DNA of 64,000 nucleotides from Aralia elata (Eukaryota > Streptophyta > Magnoliopsida > Apiales > Araliaceae), in assembly GCA_034770075.1 (NCBI GenBank), contig CM068377.1, forward strand, positions 70,720,358 through 70,784,357. The letters run 5' to 3'. How positions within the stretch are numbered: the first letter of the stretch is position 1; each line of letters opens with the position of its first letter. The notes under the pieces are model-generated. The model had not been told where the DNA came from and searched no databases. It was given only the letters and a program-made list of their open reading frames with translations. Of the stretch, positions 1 through 10,573 are shown in pieces. Made by a program: the position numbers and the translations under genes.

Positions 1-669
1 AGAGATTCTAGAAATTGCCCGATCATTTCACGAAAGCAACGTATAGATCTCGATTCCTATTTTGACGAAGGTTTAAAACTCTCGTTTTGCCAAAACGACA
101 CTCAATGAAAATCTCATAGTTTTGGACAATTAAAATCAAACCTTTCTCATAAAGAATAAAGCCTTCTCGTGTATACCGAAAAGACATTCCGAAGCGTTCT
201 CAAATTAAAACACGGTTTTCCCTAAAATCCAAATGATTCTTTCATACAAACCCACAACGACATTCACATAGGCACACACACACACACGCAGACATACACA
301 CACACATTCATGAATTAAAGGATAGGAAAGTATCAAGATTGCGGTAACCGTGTTTCACGGAAGTCGAGGGGTGCCTAACACCTTCCCCTCACTTAAGCAA
401 GCCCCCGAACTCTATGAATCTTGATTCGCAGACCAATTAATTTGGAGTCACACATGAGCCAGCGATTTATAAAAAACGAAAACTCGGATGAGTTGGTACA
501 TCCATTTCAAATATACCAACTGGCGACTCTGGTTAATTGGCTCATCATAAAAACGATCTTTCAAAACCCCGTCGACATTAATGCCGACCTTTTCCAAAGA
601 ATCATTAAATCAAAAGGCTAAAATTGGAAAAGACTAAAAAGACGAGGAAGCGAAAACCCGGCGTCGACA
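1..669 (+). repeat. 5' LTR (3' part) of Tat element 1
   Basis: It repeats 15553-16223 almost exactly and ends in gtcgaca, immediately followed by the primer-binding site. A short (CA)n tract lies near 270-306. Differences from the 3' LTR are a few substitutions (for example aatttgg versus aattcgg near 440) and small length changes in the CA and A runs. Confidence 0.95.
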
Positions 670-671
670 GC

Positions 672-689
672 TGGCGACTCTGCTGGGGA
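672..689 (+). other. Primer-binding site, Tat element 1
   Basis: TGGCGACTCTGCTGGGGA starts 2 nt after the LTR end. Its complement has the form of a tRNA 3' end finishing in CCA. From memory, Ogre-type elements use tRNA-Arg; I could not check the tRNA. The identical site is at 30402-30419 in copy 2. Confidence 0.85.
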
Positions 690-1466
690 CTTTGAGGGCT
701 TAAGCCGCTTTCAAATCTTGATGCTATCCTATCCTTAAAAAATTTATGAATATGTATGTGCATGCAACATTTTGACCTATTTTACTTATTGTTGTGTGAA
801 TGTGTGCTTTTGTCCAATGAATGAATGATTGAATGGAGTTGATTTACCTTAAAGTAATCATTTGCATACGGTGAGGACGATGAATGTGAATGTATGTTGA
901 GATTGTACCTCCTCCTGAGGCGAACCCGTCGGTTGCTTATTACTGGACTCGATGGGGCTGCTCCCCGGAGATGGCTCAGGAAACGCACCACTCAAATCCG
1001 CTCCAATCGAAAGGGCTCAAACGAGTAGATTGCGAAGATTTGGGAACCTTCATGCCGAAAAGCCCGTGAGAGTAACCCTAGGATAGGTCAGCCCCAGATT
1101 AACCCAACGCAGGATAAGTCTCTTCATGCCCTTTTACGTTTCTGCGTATAAATGCCATAATTCCATTGCAACATATTCATATATGCTTCCCCTTTATGTC
1201 AAAAGAAAATACTAACCTCTGTGTTTTGCAGGGAACGACACGGGAAGCATAATAAATCATATCTAGCATGTATTGTTTCAATAAAGAACCGCTAACGAGT
1301 TGTTTTGCAGAAAAAGATTAAAAAACCCAAAAACACACAAAAGGTTACGGTTTTAGCATGCATCCATTCTTTCATTTCCCCAAGACTAAACTTCGAACCG
1401 TTGTTTCGCAGGATTGCTCCTCAAACCCGTTCGCAGTCTAGGAAAGCCCAAAATTCTACATCTGAA
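690..1466 (+). other. 5' leader of Tat element 1 with three acceptor-like sites
   Basis: No long ORF is seen here, so the extra sense ORF of classical Ogre elements is absent. A donor-like ACG|GTGAGG lies at 868-876. Pyrimidine-rich acceptor-like sites end at 1231 (tgttttgcag), 1310 (tgttttgcag) and 1411 (tgtttcgcag). Copy 2 has equivalent sites with nearly the same spacing. The open frame runs upstream to about 1305, but the first in-frame ATG is at 1467. Confidence 0.6.
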
Positions 1467-4400
1467 ATGGCTGATATTCCTAACCATAATTCCATATCTC
1501 GGGAGGAGTTTGATGATTTTAAAAAACATATGATGGAAATGGCCACAATGCTGAAGGAACAGTTCTTAATCAGACAGGATCCGGTAAACCAGGGATCGCA
1601 TAATATTCCACCACCAGGGGATGATCAGAATCCTCCTAAAAATGGTACAAACTTGCTTAAAGAGGACCAACCCCGACTCAAGGACGAGCCAGTCATCCCA
1701 AAGCCCGTTCCCATACCTAGCAGGACAGTGATTACTATCCCAGAAGAAGGGGACAATGACGACCTTCGGAGAAAAATGAAACACATGGAGGAGACCATCC
1801 AATCTCTAAAGGGTATAGGCTCCCTGGGCAGGGTTAATTACTCAGATCTATGTGTTTTCCCTGGAGCCAGATATCCAGAAAAGTTCAAAGTTCCCGAGTT
1901 TGAAAAATACAATGGAAAGGGAGACCCCTATACACACTTGAAAATATACATTGGAGAACTCGGGTCTTATGCCGAAGACGAGGGGTTAAGAATGCAACTA
2001 TTCCAGAAAAGCTTAACAGGGGAGGCAAGAATCTGGTATGCCCGCCTCGACAACGCCCGAATCCACAACTGGGAGGAATTGGCCCATACCTTCTTAACCC
2101 AATACAGCTTTCAGGCCCAGATGGCCCCTGACAGGTACCAAATGACAAAAGTTAAGAAACAGCCTAGGGAATCCTTCAGGGAATATGCACAACGGTGGAG
2201 GGGCATGGCCGCACAGGTGACCCCCCCAATGAACGAATCAGAGATGGTGATGACCTTTGTAGACATCCAGGAGGCACCGTATTATGAGAGGGTCATCTCG
2301 GGGATTGGAAGACCTTTTGCTGAAATGATTAAACATGGAGAGATGGTAGACATGGGGTTGAAGTCGGGTAAAATCCGGGATCTTACTGCTTTAGAAACTG
2401 CTGCCGAGCAAATACAGAATGGAAACTATGGCAGCACTTCCCGGAGGGTCCAAAAGAAGAAGGAAGAGGATGTCTCCCTCATCCTACAAGGGTCATCCAG
2501 AAAAGCAGAAAGCCATCTTCCGGTACAGGCACAGAGGGGAGGGCCATCCCGACCGCCCAATTTCACAGATCAAAGAGCAGAGGGGCGAAGAAGATATGAG
2601 GCCTCGCAAAACCGAGTATTCACCCCGCTCGGGGAGCCGCTTGAACGGATATTAGCGGTATTAGTAGCCCAAAAGAAGATAATCAATTTGGCTCCCCCAA
2701 GTGACCCGAAGGGAAGGAGATTTGATCCAAGCAAACGGTGCGCCTATCACTCGGGTTCCCCGGGTCATGATACACAAGATTGTTGGACATTGAAACATAT
2801 AATTCAGAACATGATCGACAACGGGGAAATTGTGGTGGAGCAACCGGACTCCCCGAATGTTAAGGCAAATCCCCTGCCAAGACATGATGGGGGGGGAGTC
2901 AATGTGACGGAGGCAAGTGAGGCTGGGGGGCCGCCAAGGTTGAACTATGTGCAGAAAATTGAGGAGATGATCAACGTGATACATGATCATGGGGATGCAC
3001 GGGTAGCGCCCATCAGGTTGATAGGGGTAAGTACGAATAACATAGAGGGACCTGTCAAGCTGACAGCCCCGAGGCCCATCATCCTTGCAGCAAGGCCGCA
3101 ACTCCCTATCAGTAGTTTGAAGACTGTACCCTGGAATTATGGGGGAATACCAGAGGAAGCGGCCAGTTGTGCTTCCGTGACGACCAAGGGGAGCCCCTTA
3201 TATCTTCCCGGGCGAGTCCTTGAGAGCCAAAAGAGAAAAAATGAAGATGTTTCCGAGGAAAGGGCCATAGAGTTTTTGAAAAGGATGGATCACCCAGAAA
3301 CGAGGGGGATCCAGATTTTAAATGAGGAATCAACCCTAACATCAGTCATGGACTTGGTGTTGTCATCTAGTGAGCATTGCAAAACCCTGATGAAGGTTCT
3401 GGAGGAGGCATTTGTGCCCAAAGAAATTAGTAAGGAGGGTTTCGGCCAGCTGGTAGGCCACTTATTGGAAACCGATGCCATATCCTTTACGGATGAGGAC
3501 ATTCCCGAGGAGGGAAGGGGGCACCGAAAACCGCTACACATCGCGGTAATCTCCTCAGGATATGTCATGAATAGGGTGTTGATCGATGGGGGATCGACAT
3601 TGAATATATGTCCTCTCAGTACGCTAAAGAAAATGAACATCAGTTCCAAACGCCTCCGAGCCAGTCATGTGGTGGTTCGGGCTTTTGACGGCTCCCGGAG
3701 GGATACCATTGGGGAGATAGAATTGCCAGTGGAGATAGGGCCCTGTACTTTTGATATATCCTTCCAAGTCCTAGATATTTACGGCAAGCTACAACCTGCT
3801 GTTAGGGAGGCCGTGGATACACATGGCCGGGGCCGTTCCTTCCACGCTCCACCAACAAATCAAGTTGATCATCGAGGGGAATCTGGTAACAATCTCGGCC
3901 GAATGTGATGACCCTTCTCCTCCCAGGAGTGGCCTACCAGTAATCAATGTGGATGAGTCAGCGGCACCTGCCAGCTTTCAAGCACTAGAGATTAGCACTC
4001 CCCATTATAGATGCCTGGGAGCTCCAGCTGTGAAACCAAGGGTCTCTCCGGAACTCACCTTTGTGGCAAGGGAAATGATTAAAATGAACTTCCAACCTGG
4101 ACGGGGACTAGGGAAAAGCAGTCAGGGAATCACCGAGCCCATCCACCTACCACAGCAGATAGGCAAAGCAGGATTGGGATACCATGTGGGCGCAGTACGG
4201 GGACACCGTCAGGATGCGACTCCGATTCGACTAGTTGGCAGTCCAGTGACCAAAGTCGACAATAAGCAGGGGATCAGCGGACCTGTGATTGGGGCAGGGA
4301 ATGAAGAGTTAACCCCCACACGTAATGAGTTGGCCCGGAGGGAAAGTTTCCTGCGGGAGGTCGCAAAAGAGTTTGAAACCAAATGCTATATCCCCGGACA

Positions 4401-4637
4401 ATCAACAAGCAGTAAGGAGGGGACGAATGTTATCACACCACCGGGAGCCCAACAAGTTGTGCCTGTCATCGATTGGGCAGGGCTGATTATTCCTGGAGAA
4501 GATATGGAGAAGGACTCAGGCGACGTATCCGTAATCATCGGGGAGGTGTCCGATGTGAGACCCTCCTTTATCCAGCGCATTTCATCTGACCTGACCATCG
4601 ATAATTGGACCCAGAAACCAGTGATATCCAAACAAGG
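1467..4637 (+). pseudogene. gag-pro: gag-pro of Tat element 1, broken by a 1-nt insertion in the protease
   Basis: This encodes the capsid/nucleocapsid polyprotein and the aspartic protease. I chose the ATG at 1467 because the upstream open frame has no ATG and both copies share it (MADIPNHN / MADLPNHG). The Gag domain is at about 1860-2310, with the typical YTHLKIY...WYARLDN...WEEL core. A zinc-knuckle-like C-x2-H-x5-H-x4-C (CAYHSGSPGHDTQDC) starts at 2739. The protease signature is LIDGGS, with the catalytic Asp codon at 3585-3587; DGGS in place of D-S/T-G is common in Tat elements. Compared with copy 2 there is one extra T in the run 3778-3780, which shifts the frame shortly after the protease active site. 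The original frame resumes through 3823-4641 and joins pol through the intron. The sequence is otherwise free of stops, so the lesion is probably recent, or a sequencing indel. Confidence 0.9.
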
Positions 4638-4804
4638 GTAAAGCTCGACGTCAGGGTGGTTAACCCTAGAGGATGGGGGAATGAAGAAGTTTATTTTTGT
4701 TGTTGTTTTATTTCTGCATAATTGTGTCGTTTCTTCGTGTTATTTGAAATTGCGATCGTCGTGAAAAATGATTTATATATGACAAGTATTTTGTTTCATG
4801 TCAG
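4638..4804 (+). other. Intron (167 nt) between pro and RT, Tat element 1
   Basis: Donor CAAGG|GTAAAG and acceptor catgtcag|GTG. The pro frame meets a TAA at 4639-4641, inside the donor. Removing 4638-4804 joins codon gg+g and continues as tgt acc cat ttg in exactly the frame of the RT ORF (4806 is in phase with 4722). The same arrangement occurs in copy 2 at 34356-34524. An intron at this position is a known trait of Ogre-type elements and allows Gag-Pro to be made from unspliced RNA and Gag-Pro-Pol from spliced RNA. Confidence 0.88.
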
Positions 4805-7800
4805 GTGTACCCATTTGAGTAATCCTTGCCTAACAAATGGTCTTTCAAATTTGAATGATGATTATGATTTTGACATTGAGCTGGATTTCGATTTAATGGG
4901 CATTGAACAAGACGAGACAGATTACGACGACGCACCTGACGAGATCAAAGGATGGGTCGAGGATAAACCCAAACCCAACTTGGACCAAACCATCACCGTT
5001 GATATTGGAACCCCTGACAAGCCAAAGGAACTCAAGATAGGGACGGACCTTACCCCCAGCCAAAAAGCAGAAATAATTGAGTTACTAAGCCAATATGAGG
5101 ATGTCTTTGCCTGGTCGCACGAGGATATGATCGGATTGTCCACCGACATTGTGGTGCACCGGTTACCCATCAAGGAGGGTTTCAGGCCTGTCAAGCAGAA
5201 ACTAAGAAAGTTGAAACCTGAGTGGAGCTTAAAAGTGAAGGAAGAGATCATCAAACAGTTCAGGGCGGGAATCATTATGGTGTCCACTTACCCGGAATGG
5301 TTGTCCAATGTGGTCCCGGTAGCTAAGCCTGGGGGAAAGGTGAGGGTATGTGTAGACTACAGAGATCTAAACAAGGCCAGTCTCAAGGATAACTTCCCGG
5401 TGCCTTTCATACACATCCTGGTAGATAACACAGCCCAGTACGAAATGTACTCTTTTGTGGATTGCTTTGCGGGATATCATCAGATAATGGTGGCGGAAGA
5501 AGACCGGGAAAAGACCGCATTCATCACCCCCTGGGGCACTTTCTGCTATAGACGACTGGCTTTCGGTCTCACAAATGCAGGGGCTACTTATCAGAGAGCC
5601 ATGATGGCCTTGTTCCACGATATGATGCACAAGGAGATAGAGGTCTACGTGGACGACATTATTGTGAAATCGAAGGTAGAGTCCGATCATATAACTCATC
5701 TCAAAAAGCTATTCGATCGGCTCAGAAAGTATAATCTGAAACTCAATCCAGCTAAATGTGCTTTCGGAGTACAATCGGGCAAGCTCTTGGGTTTCCTGGT
5801 TAGTGATCGGGGCATTGAGTTGGACCCAGCAAAGATTAAGGCCATTGTGGATATGCCGGCCCCCCACACAGAGAAGGAGATAAGAGGATTCCTCGGGAGG
5901 ATAAACTTCATCAGCCGTTTTATATCCCACTTGACAACTACATGTGAGCCGATTTTTAAACTGTTAAGAAAAGGGGTGTCCCAAGAATGGAATGAGCAAT
6001 GTCAGAAGGCGTTTCAGACCATTAAAAAGCAATTGACTGAGGCACCAGTGCTGGTACCCCCGAAGGATGGGATCCCTCTGTTTATGTATATATCGGTAAA
6101 TGCCATCGCGATGGGATGTATGTTGGGACAGAAAAATGAGGCGGGAAAAGAGCAGGCCATCTATTACCTCAGCAAAAGATTTAGCCAATGTGAGCAGAAT
6201 TACACTCCCATTGAGAAGACCTGTTGTGCTCTGGCCTGGGCTGCAGGGAGATTACAGCACTACCTCCATGGGCATACAACGTACCTGATATCAAGAATGG
6301 ATCCCCTGAAATATATTTTCGAAAGGCCCATGCTGAATTGTCGACTATCAAGATGGCAGTTAATTTTACAACAGTTTGACATGGTGTACGTGACCCAAAA
6401 GGCCATGAAAGGGCAGGGAATTGCAGATCAGTTGGCAGAAGCCCCGGCAGGAGGGATGGAGCCGTTAGAAACTCCTCTCCCGGGCGAGGATATATTTTGG
6501 GTATCGCGCGAAAAATGTGATGACGAGGGACAATTTTGGAAGCTGTATTTTGATGGTGCCATGAATGCCGAGGGGGCAGGAGCCGGAGCGGTCCTAGTCT
6601 CTATCACCGGAGAACAATACCCCGTGGCCACTAAACTTCGTTTCAGCAATTCGAACAACACCGCCGAATACGAGGGGTGTATCTTGGGACTCCGATTGGC
6701 CCGTGACATGGAAGTAAAAAGACTAGCGGTGTTCGGGGATTCAGAATTGGTAATCAGACAAGCAATCGGGGTATACAACACTAAGGAGCTTCGGTTACTT
6801 CCATACCATCGTTGTGTCACCCAGCTTATGCAAGAGTTCGAAGATATCGCCTTCCGCCATATTCCTCGGGGACGAAATGATTTTGCCGATGCGTTGGCGA
6901 CTTTGGCTTCCTTAATCCACGTGATCAAGAGTAGGGACAGTCCACAGATTGAGATCACCGTACAGAATGCCCCGGCATATGAGGAAAATGTGGCAGTATT
7001 GTCAAACGAGGTGGTGTTGATAAGGCAGCCCTGGTATCACGACATCAGGGAATATCTGAGGGACAGATCCCTTCCCGATCAGGCAAATCGGACTGAGAGG
7101 ATGAGAATTCAAAAGATGGCGATGAAATTTTACCTGAGTGGGGATTCACTTTACAAAAGGGATGCTGGGTTGGGACTGTTGCAGTGCGTGGATGAAACGC
7201 AGGCTCAAAAGATTATGAATGAAATCCATGGCGGGGTGTGTGGGCCACACATGAGTGGACCGATGTTGGCCAAAAAGATCTTGAGGACAGGGCATTATTG
7301 GTTAACACTGAGGGCCGATTGCGATGATCATGTCAAGCGATGTTATCAATGCCAGGCGCACGGTAATGTGATCCATACACCTCCCAATGAACTGCACTGT
7401 ATGACCTCCCCATGGCCATTTTCAATGTGGGGAATGGATGTAATCGGACCAATAGAGCCCAAAGCAAGCAACGGGCACCGATTCATTTTCGTCATGATCG
7501 ATTATTTCACCAAATGGGTAGAGGCAGCTTCTTTCCCCAAAGTAACTCAGGAGGTCATCGTCAACTTCGTCAGGAATAATGTCATTTGCCGATATGGGCA
7601 ACCTGAGGTTGTGGTCTCCGACAATGCCAAGAATTTAAACAACGCCCTCATGAAGGAACTGTGTGACCAGTTCAAGATTAAGCATCTCAATTCCGTCATT
7701 TACCGTCCTAAGATGAATGGGGCAGTGGAGGCTGCAAATAAAAACATTAAGAAGATCATGGCAAAAATGTCTGCTAATCATCGGGGATGGCCGGATTTGT

Positions 7801-8279
7801 TGCCCCTCACCTTGCTAGCCTACCGAACGTCAACGCGTACTTCCACAGGGGCAACCCCTTACGCCTTGGTATATGGAATGGAGGCTGTCCTGCCAGTTGA
7901 GGTTGAGATGGCGTCCCTCAGAATAGTGATCGACGCTCAGATAAGCGAAGAGGATTGGATGCAAAGTCGATATGACCAATTGGCCCTGATTGATGAAAGG
8001 AGAGTGGCTGCCGTTTGGCATGGTCAGCTATATCAACAGAGGATCTCTCGATCGTACGATAAAAAGATAAGACTTCGGAAGTTCAAGGAAAATGATTTGG
8101 TGTTGAAAAGAGTCATGCCTTGTCAAGACGAAGCCAAGGGGAAGTTTGCCCCGAACTGGGAAGGGCCATTTGTGATCAAGAAAGTGCTATCCGGAGGGGC
8201 CCTCATATTGCAAGAAATGGATGGTGAGGTATTTCCACAACCCCTCAATTCTGACTCGGTGAAGCGGTTCTACGCTTAA
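4805..8279 (+). CDS. pol: pol: reverse transcriptase, two RNase H domains, integrase (Tat element 1)
   Basis: This is an open frame of about 1157 codons after the intron. Reverse transcriptase: palm motif YVDD at 5646-5657, preceded by FGLTNAGATYQ. The first RNase H (about 6070-6300) has lost the usual first Asp (MYISVNAIAMG), so it is probably a non-catalytic connection-like domain. The second, archaeal-type RNase H is complete: YFDGAMN (Asp codon 6552-6554), AEYEG, FGDSELV and NDFADAL. Integrase: an HHCC-type zinc region around 7240-7360; Asp at 7437-7439 (GMDVIGP), Asp at 7620-7622 (VSDNAKN) and Glu at 7728-7730 (AVEAAN), giving D-x35-E; and a GPF motif near the C-terminus (NWEGPFVIKK). 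Dual RNase H is a hallmark of the Tat lineage. Translation would depend on splicing from gag-pro, which is frameshifted in this copy. Confidence 0.95.
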
Positions 8280-8794
8280 ATCATCAGTTCCTTTTTCCCC
8301 TGAAAGCGAACTACGTAGGACCTGATCTCCCAACTTGTGGGGGTACGTAGGCAGCCATCATGGCACGGTCCGATCCTTTAAAAAAAAAAATAATAATCCT
8401 TTCCCTAACCAAAACCAATTTTCGATAGCCAGATAAAACCTTCCTACACCCTCAAAACCTTCCCGAAACCAATTGCCTAACCAGGTTCATCCCAGAATAC
8501 ATACCCTGATCCAACCAAATAGTTATCCAAAATCTGAGATTCAATCCGACGAAATCAAAGGGTGTGCGGCAATATCTGTCAAATCTCCATCAAGTCTTGA
8601 GGAAAGAAAGAAGGCGAAATGTCAAAATCATGGTCAGATGGATAAAATGATGATCCAATGGATGGCAACGATACGACAAAAGGGGAAAATGACTAAATTT
8701 AAATGCATGTCTATATATATAAGTCGTTTTATTACAAGATTTCTCTTTCAATAACTGATGAAACCAACATAGTCTATGCAGGAAATAAAATAAT
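8280..8794 (+). other. Non-coding spacer after pol, Tat element 1
   Basis: It lies between the pol stop and the stop of the antisense gene at 8795, so the two genes converge here. Apart from the stem-loop at 8311-8350 I see only A-rich DNA and short spurious frames. Copy 2 has the equivalent 37230-37740. Confidence 0.6.
8311..8350 (+). other. Conserved stem-loop just after pol
   Basis: CTACGTA (8311-8317) pairs with TACGTAG (8344-8350), and an inner CCCA/TGGG pair surrounds a short loop. The whole 40 nt are identical in copy 2 (37263-37302), while the flanking spacer has many differences and indels. Similar ACTACGTAGG...TACGTAGGCAG sequences occur after pol in other plant Tat elements as I remember them; unverified. 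The function is unknown. Confidence 0.65.
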
Positions 8795-10360
8795 CTACAA
8801 ATCTGAAACTAGCCGAAGCAGGATGGACAGGGTGGTGGATAGATCTGAAGCATCAGCATCTCCTACAATCTGCTGCCCCATCATATCAATACGATCCAGT
8901 AAAGCAGTAGCTCGGCTGACAGTCCCAAAATGAGCATCTACCACTGCCCTGGTCTGAAATACAATGGCCTCTCTATCAGCAATGGCAGCATCTCTAGCCC
9001 GAATGGCCTCATCTCTCTCGACAAGGGCGGCATCCCTCTCGGCTTCAGTAGTAATCAGGGCCAGGCGGAGTCGGGAATCCTCAGCGACCCGACTCGGGGC
9101 AGAATCGGCTGAAATGGAATGGTCTGTGGTATCTTCTGTGAAAATCACTCCAGAGTCATCAAAGGCCCCAGTCCGACTCAAGCTAGCCGAATCCAGGTCT
9201 CCACGCAACCACTGTACGTAGGCAAATGTCTGGATGTGACAGCTCGCACTATATTCGGCAAAGATCCTGCGATCCCAAAGCTCGTATACCTGCAATAGAT
9301 CCCTCTCTGTACAGGATGATATAAGGAATCGGTATGCGGCTGCACCCGCGAAGGGGTGTAAATCCTGTGTCTGATCGAACTGCCCCATAACCGCCAGGGG
9401 ATGATAGGTCGTCACGCCCCTTAACCCAGCAATGGGAATGAAATCCATGCCAGGCACATGAGTCAAGAAGCTCATGAAGGAGCAATAGCCCGAGTAAACC
9501 AATAGATGAAAGGGGTCCTCAATGATAGACAAAAATGATGTCCAGGAGGCCACATCAGTACAACTCGCGGGACGAAGCGAAAACTGCGTGGTTATGTCAT
9601 GGCTGAAGCAAAACCCTTGGCGACGGAAATGGCCGATGGGACTAAGATGACTCATGAACCACATATACAATAAGGTCGAACTCCCTCTGAAGAATCTCCC
9701 TCGGAAGGACTGGCAATATGTGGCCGACATATAGGTATCCGCCAATATCATGGGGAGAATGGTGTGATCCTCCTGAAGGGCCCCAACGGCCGCAACCATC
9801 CGCATGTCCAAATGATCGGATCCTGCAGGCAAATACAAAACTGAGATGACACAGGCCATCAGAACGCCCACTCTCAAGGCATCCCAGCGCTCCTCGGACA
9901 CGGAAAAATCACCGAAAAATAGACGAAAGCTGTCAGGTGAGCCAAATCGGTCGATCAAGAACTGAAGAGGAACCATATGGTCTGATGTGATTACCGGTAA
10001 TAAGACAGCCCTCCGCAAACCGGTGAAAGTCAAGAATTGACGGCGCATGGAACCAACGGTAACCCTAGCACAGGGACCATCCAACGGCAAGCCGGTGAAG
10101 CGAGCATACTCCTCAAGGGTGGGGGTCAGCTCTACTGTCCCAAACCTAAACACCTGACGGGCAGGGGCCCAATAGCTCAGAAGACCATCCACAAAGCCCG
10201 CTGGCACCCGGAAGGTTAATAAGGACCAAGAATGTCCCAAAAGACCATCTACGATGACCCTATCTGCTGGCCGTAGACTGTCCAACCAGCGGAAGAGGCT
10301 GCCAACCAACCCTGTGGGAGGAGTGGAATCCAAACGAACCACGGCATCTGAGGACGACAT
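8795..10360 (-). CDS. Antisense ORF B: DUF7745/plant-mobile-domain-like protein with coiled-coil tail (copy 1)
   Basis: A single uninterrupted frame of 521 codons on the strand opposite gag-pol. The ATG at 10360 begins MSSSDAVV and an acceptor-like ttttttcatag precedes it directly, so it may be the coding exon of a spliced transcript. The N-terminal two thirds contain FRFGTVELTPTLEEYARFTG and, later, PMILADTYMS...STLLYMWFMSHLSP, which resembles the DUF7745 group of PMD-related plant proteins. The C-terminal part (about residues 415-480) is a charged ERDAALVERDEAI-type heptad region, probably a coiled coil. Copy 2 encodes an equal-length protein (37741-39306) that differs at 11 of the first 60 residues, yet neither copy has an indel or a stop. 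PMD-type domains are known in plant transposon proteins and in extra ORFs of Tat elements; the role here is unknown. Confidence 0.85.
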   Translation of the reverse strand: MSSSDAVVRLDSTPPTGLVGSLFRWLDSLRPADRVIVDGLLGHSWSLLTFRVPAGFVDGLLSYWAPARQVFRFGTVELTPTLEEYARFTGLPLDGPCARVTVGSMRRQFLTFTGLRRAVLLPVITSDHMVPLQFLIDRFGSPDSFRLFFGDFSVSEERWDALRVGVLMACVISVLYLPAGSDHLDMRMVAAVGALQEDHTILPMILADTYMSATYCQSFRGRFFRGSSTLLYMWFMSHLSPIGHFRRQGFCFSHDITTQFSLRPASCTDVASWTSFLSIIEDPFHLLVYSGYCSFMSFLTHVPGMDFIPIAGLRGVTTYHPLAVMGQFDQTQDLHPFAGAAAYRFLISSCTERDLLQVYELWDRRIFAEYSASCHIQTFAYVQWLRGDLDSASLSRTGAFDDSGVIFTEDTTDHSISADSAPSRVAEDSRLRLALITTEAERDAALVERDEAIRARDAAIADREAIVFQTRAVVDAHFGTVSRATALLDRIDMMGQQIVGDADASDLSTTLSILLRLVSDL

Positions 10361-10573
10361 CTATGAAAAAACAGTATCAAAAAAGACTGTACAAGGGTCA
10401 CTCTCTACCCATAAATAAAAGCATGCATCATACAGTTAATAATAAAGCAGGTGAATCCCATAAAAATGAAAAGAAAACTGTGCATAAATAAATAAATGAG
10501 TTCAGTACATAGTGCATAAATGAAAAAGAAATCTAAGCAGGTGCTGATACAAAAGACCCTATCCTATCCTGGT

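Noticed and set aside
672..689. tRNA gene
   Set aside because: Only an 18-nt complement of a tRNA 3' end, in the primer-binding position after an LTR.
5340..6109. Calling the RT-core segment a genuine second intron
   Set aside because: It encodes the YVDD core in copy 1 and there is no acceptor AG at its right end; kept only as a hypothesis about the origin of the deletion.
8473..8933. Two small + frames of 93 and 76 codons after pol
   Set aside because: Not conserved in the equivalent spacer of copy 2, and the second overlaps antisense gene B.
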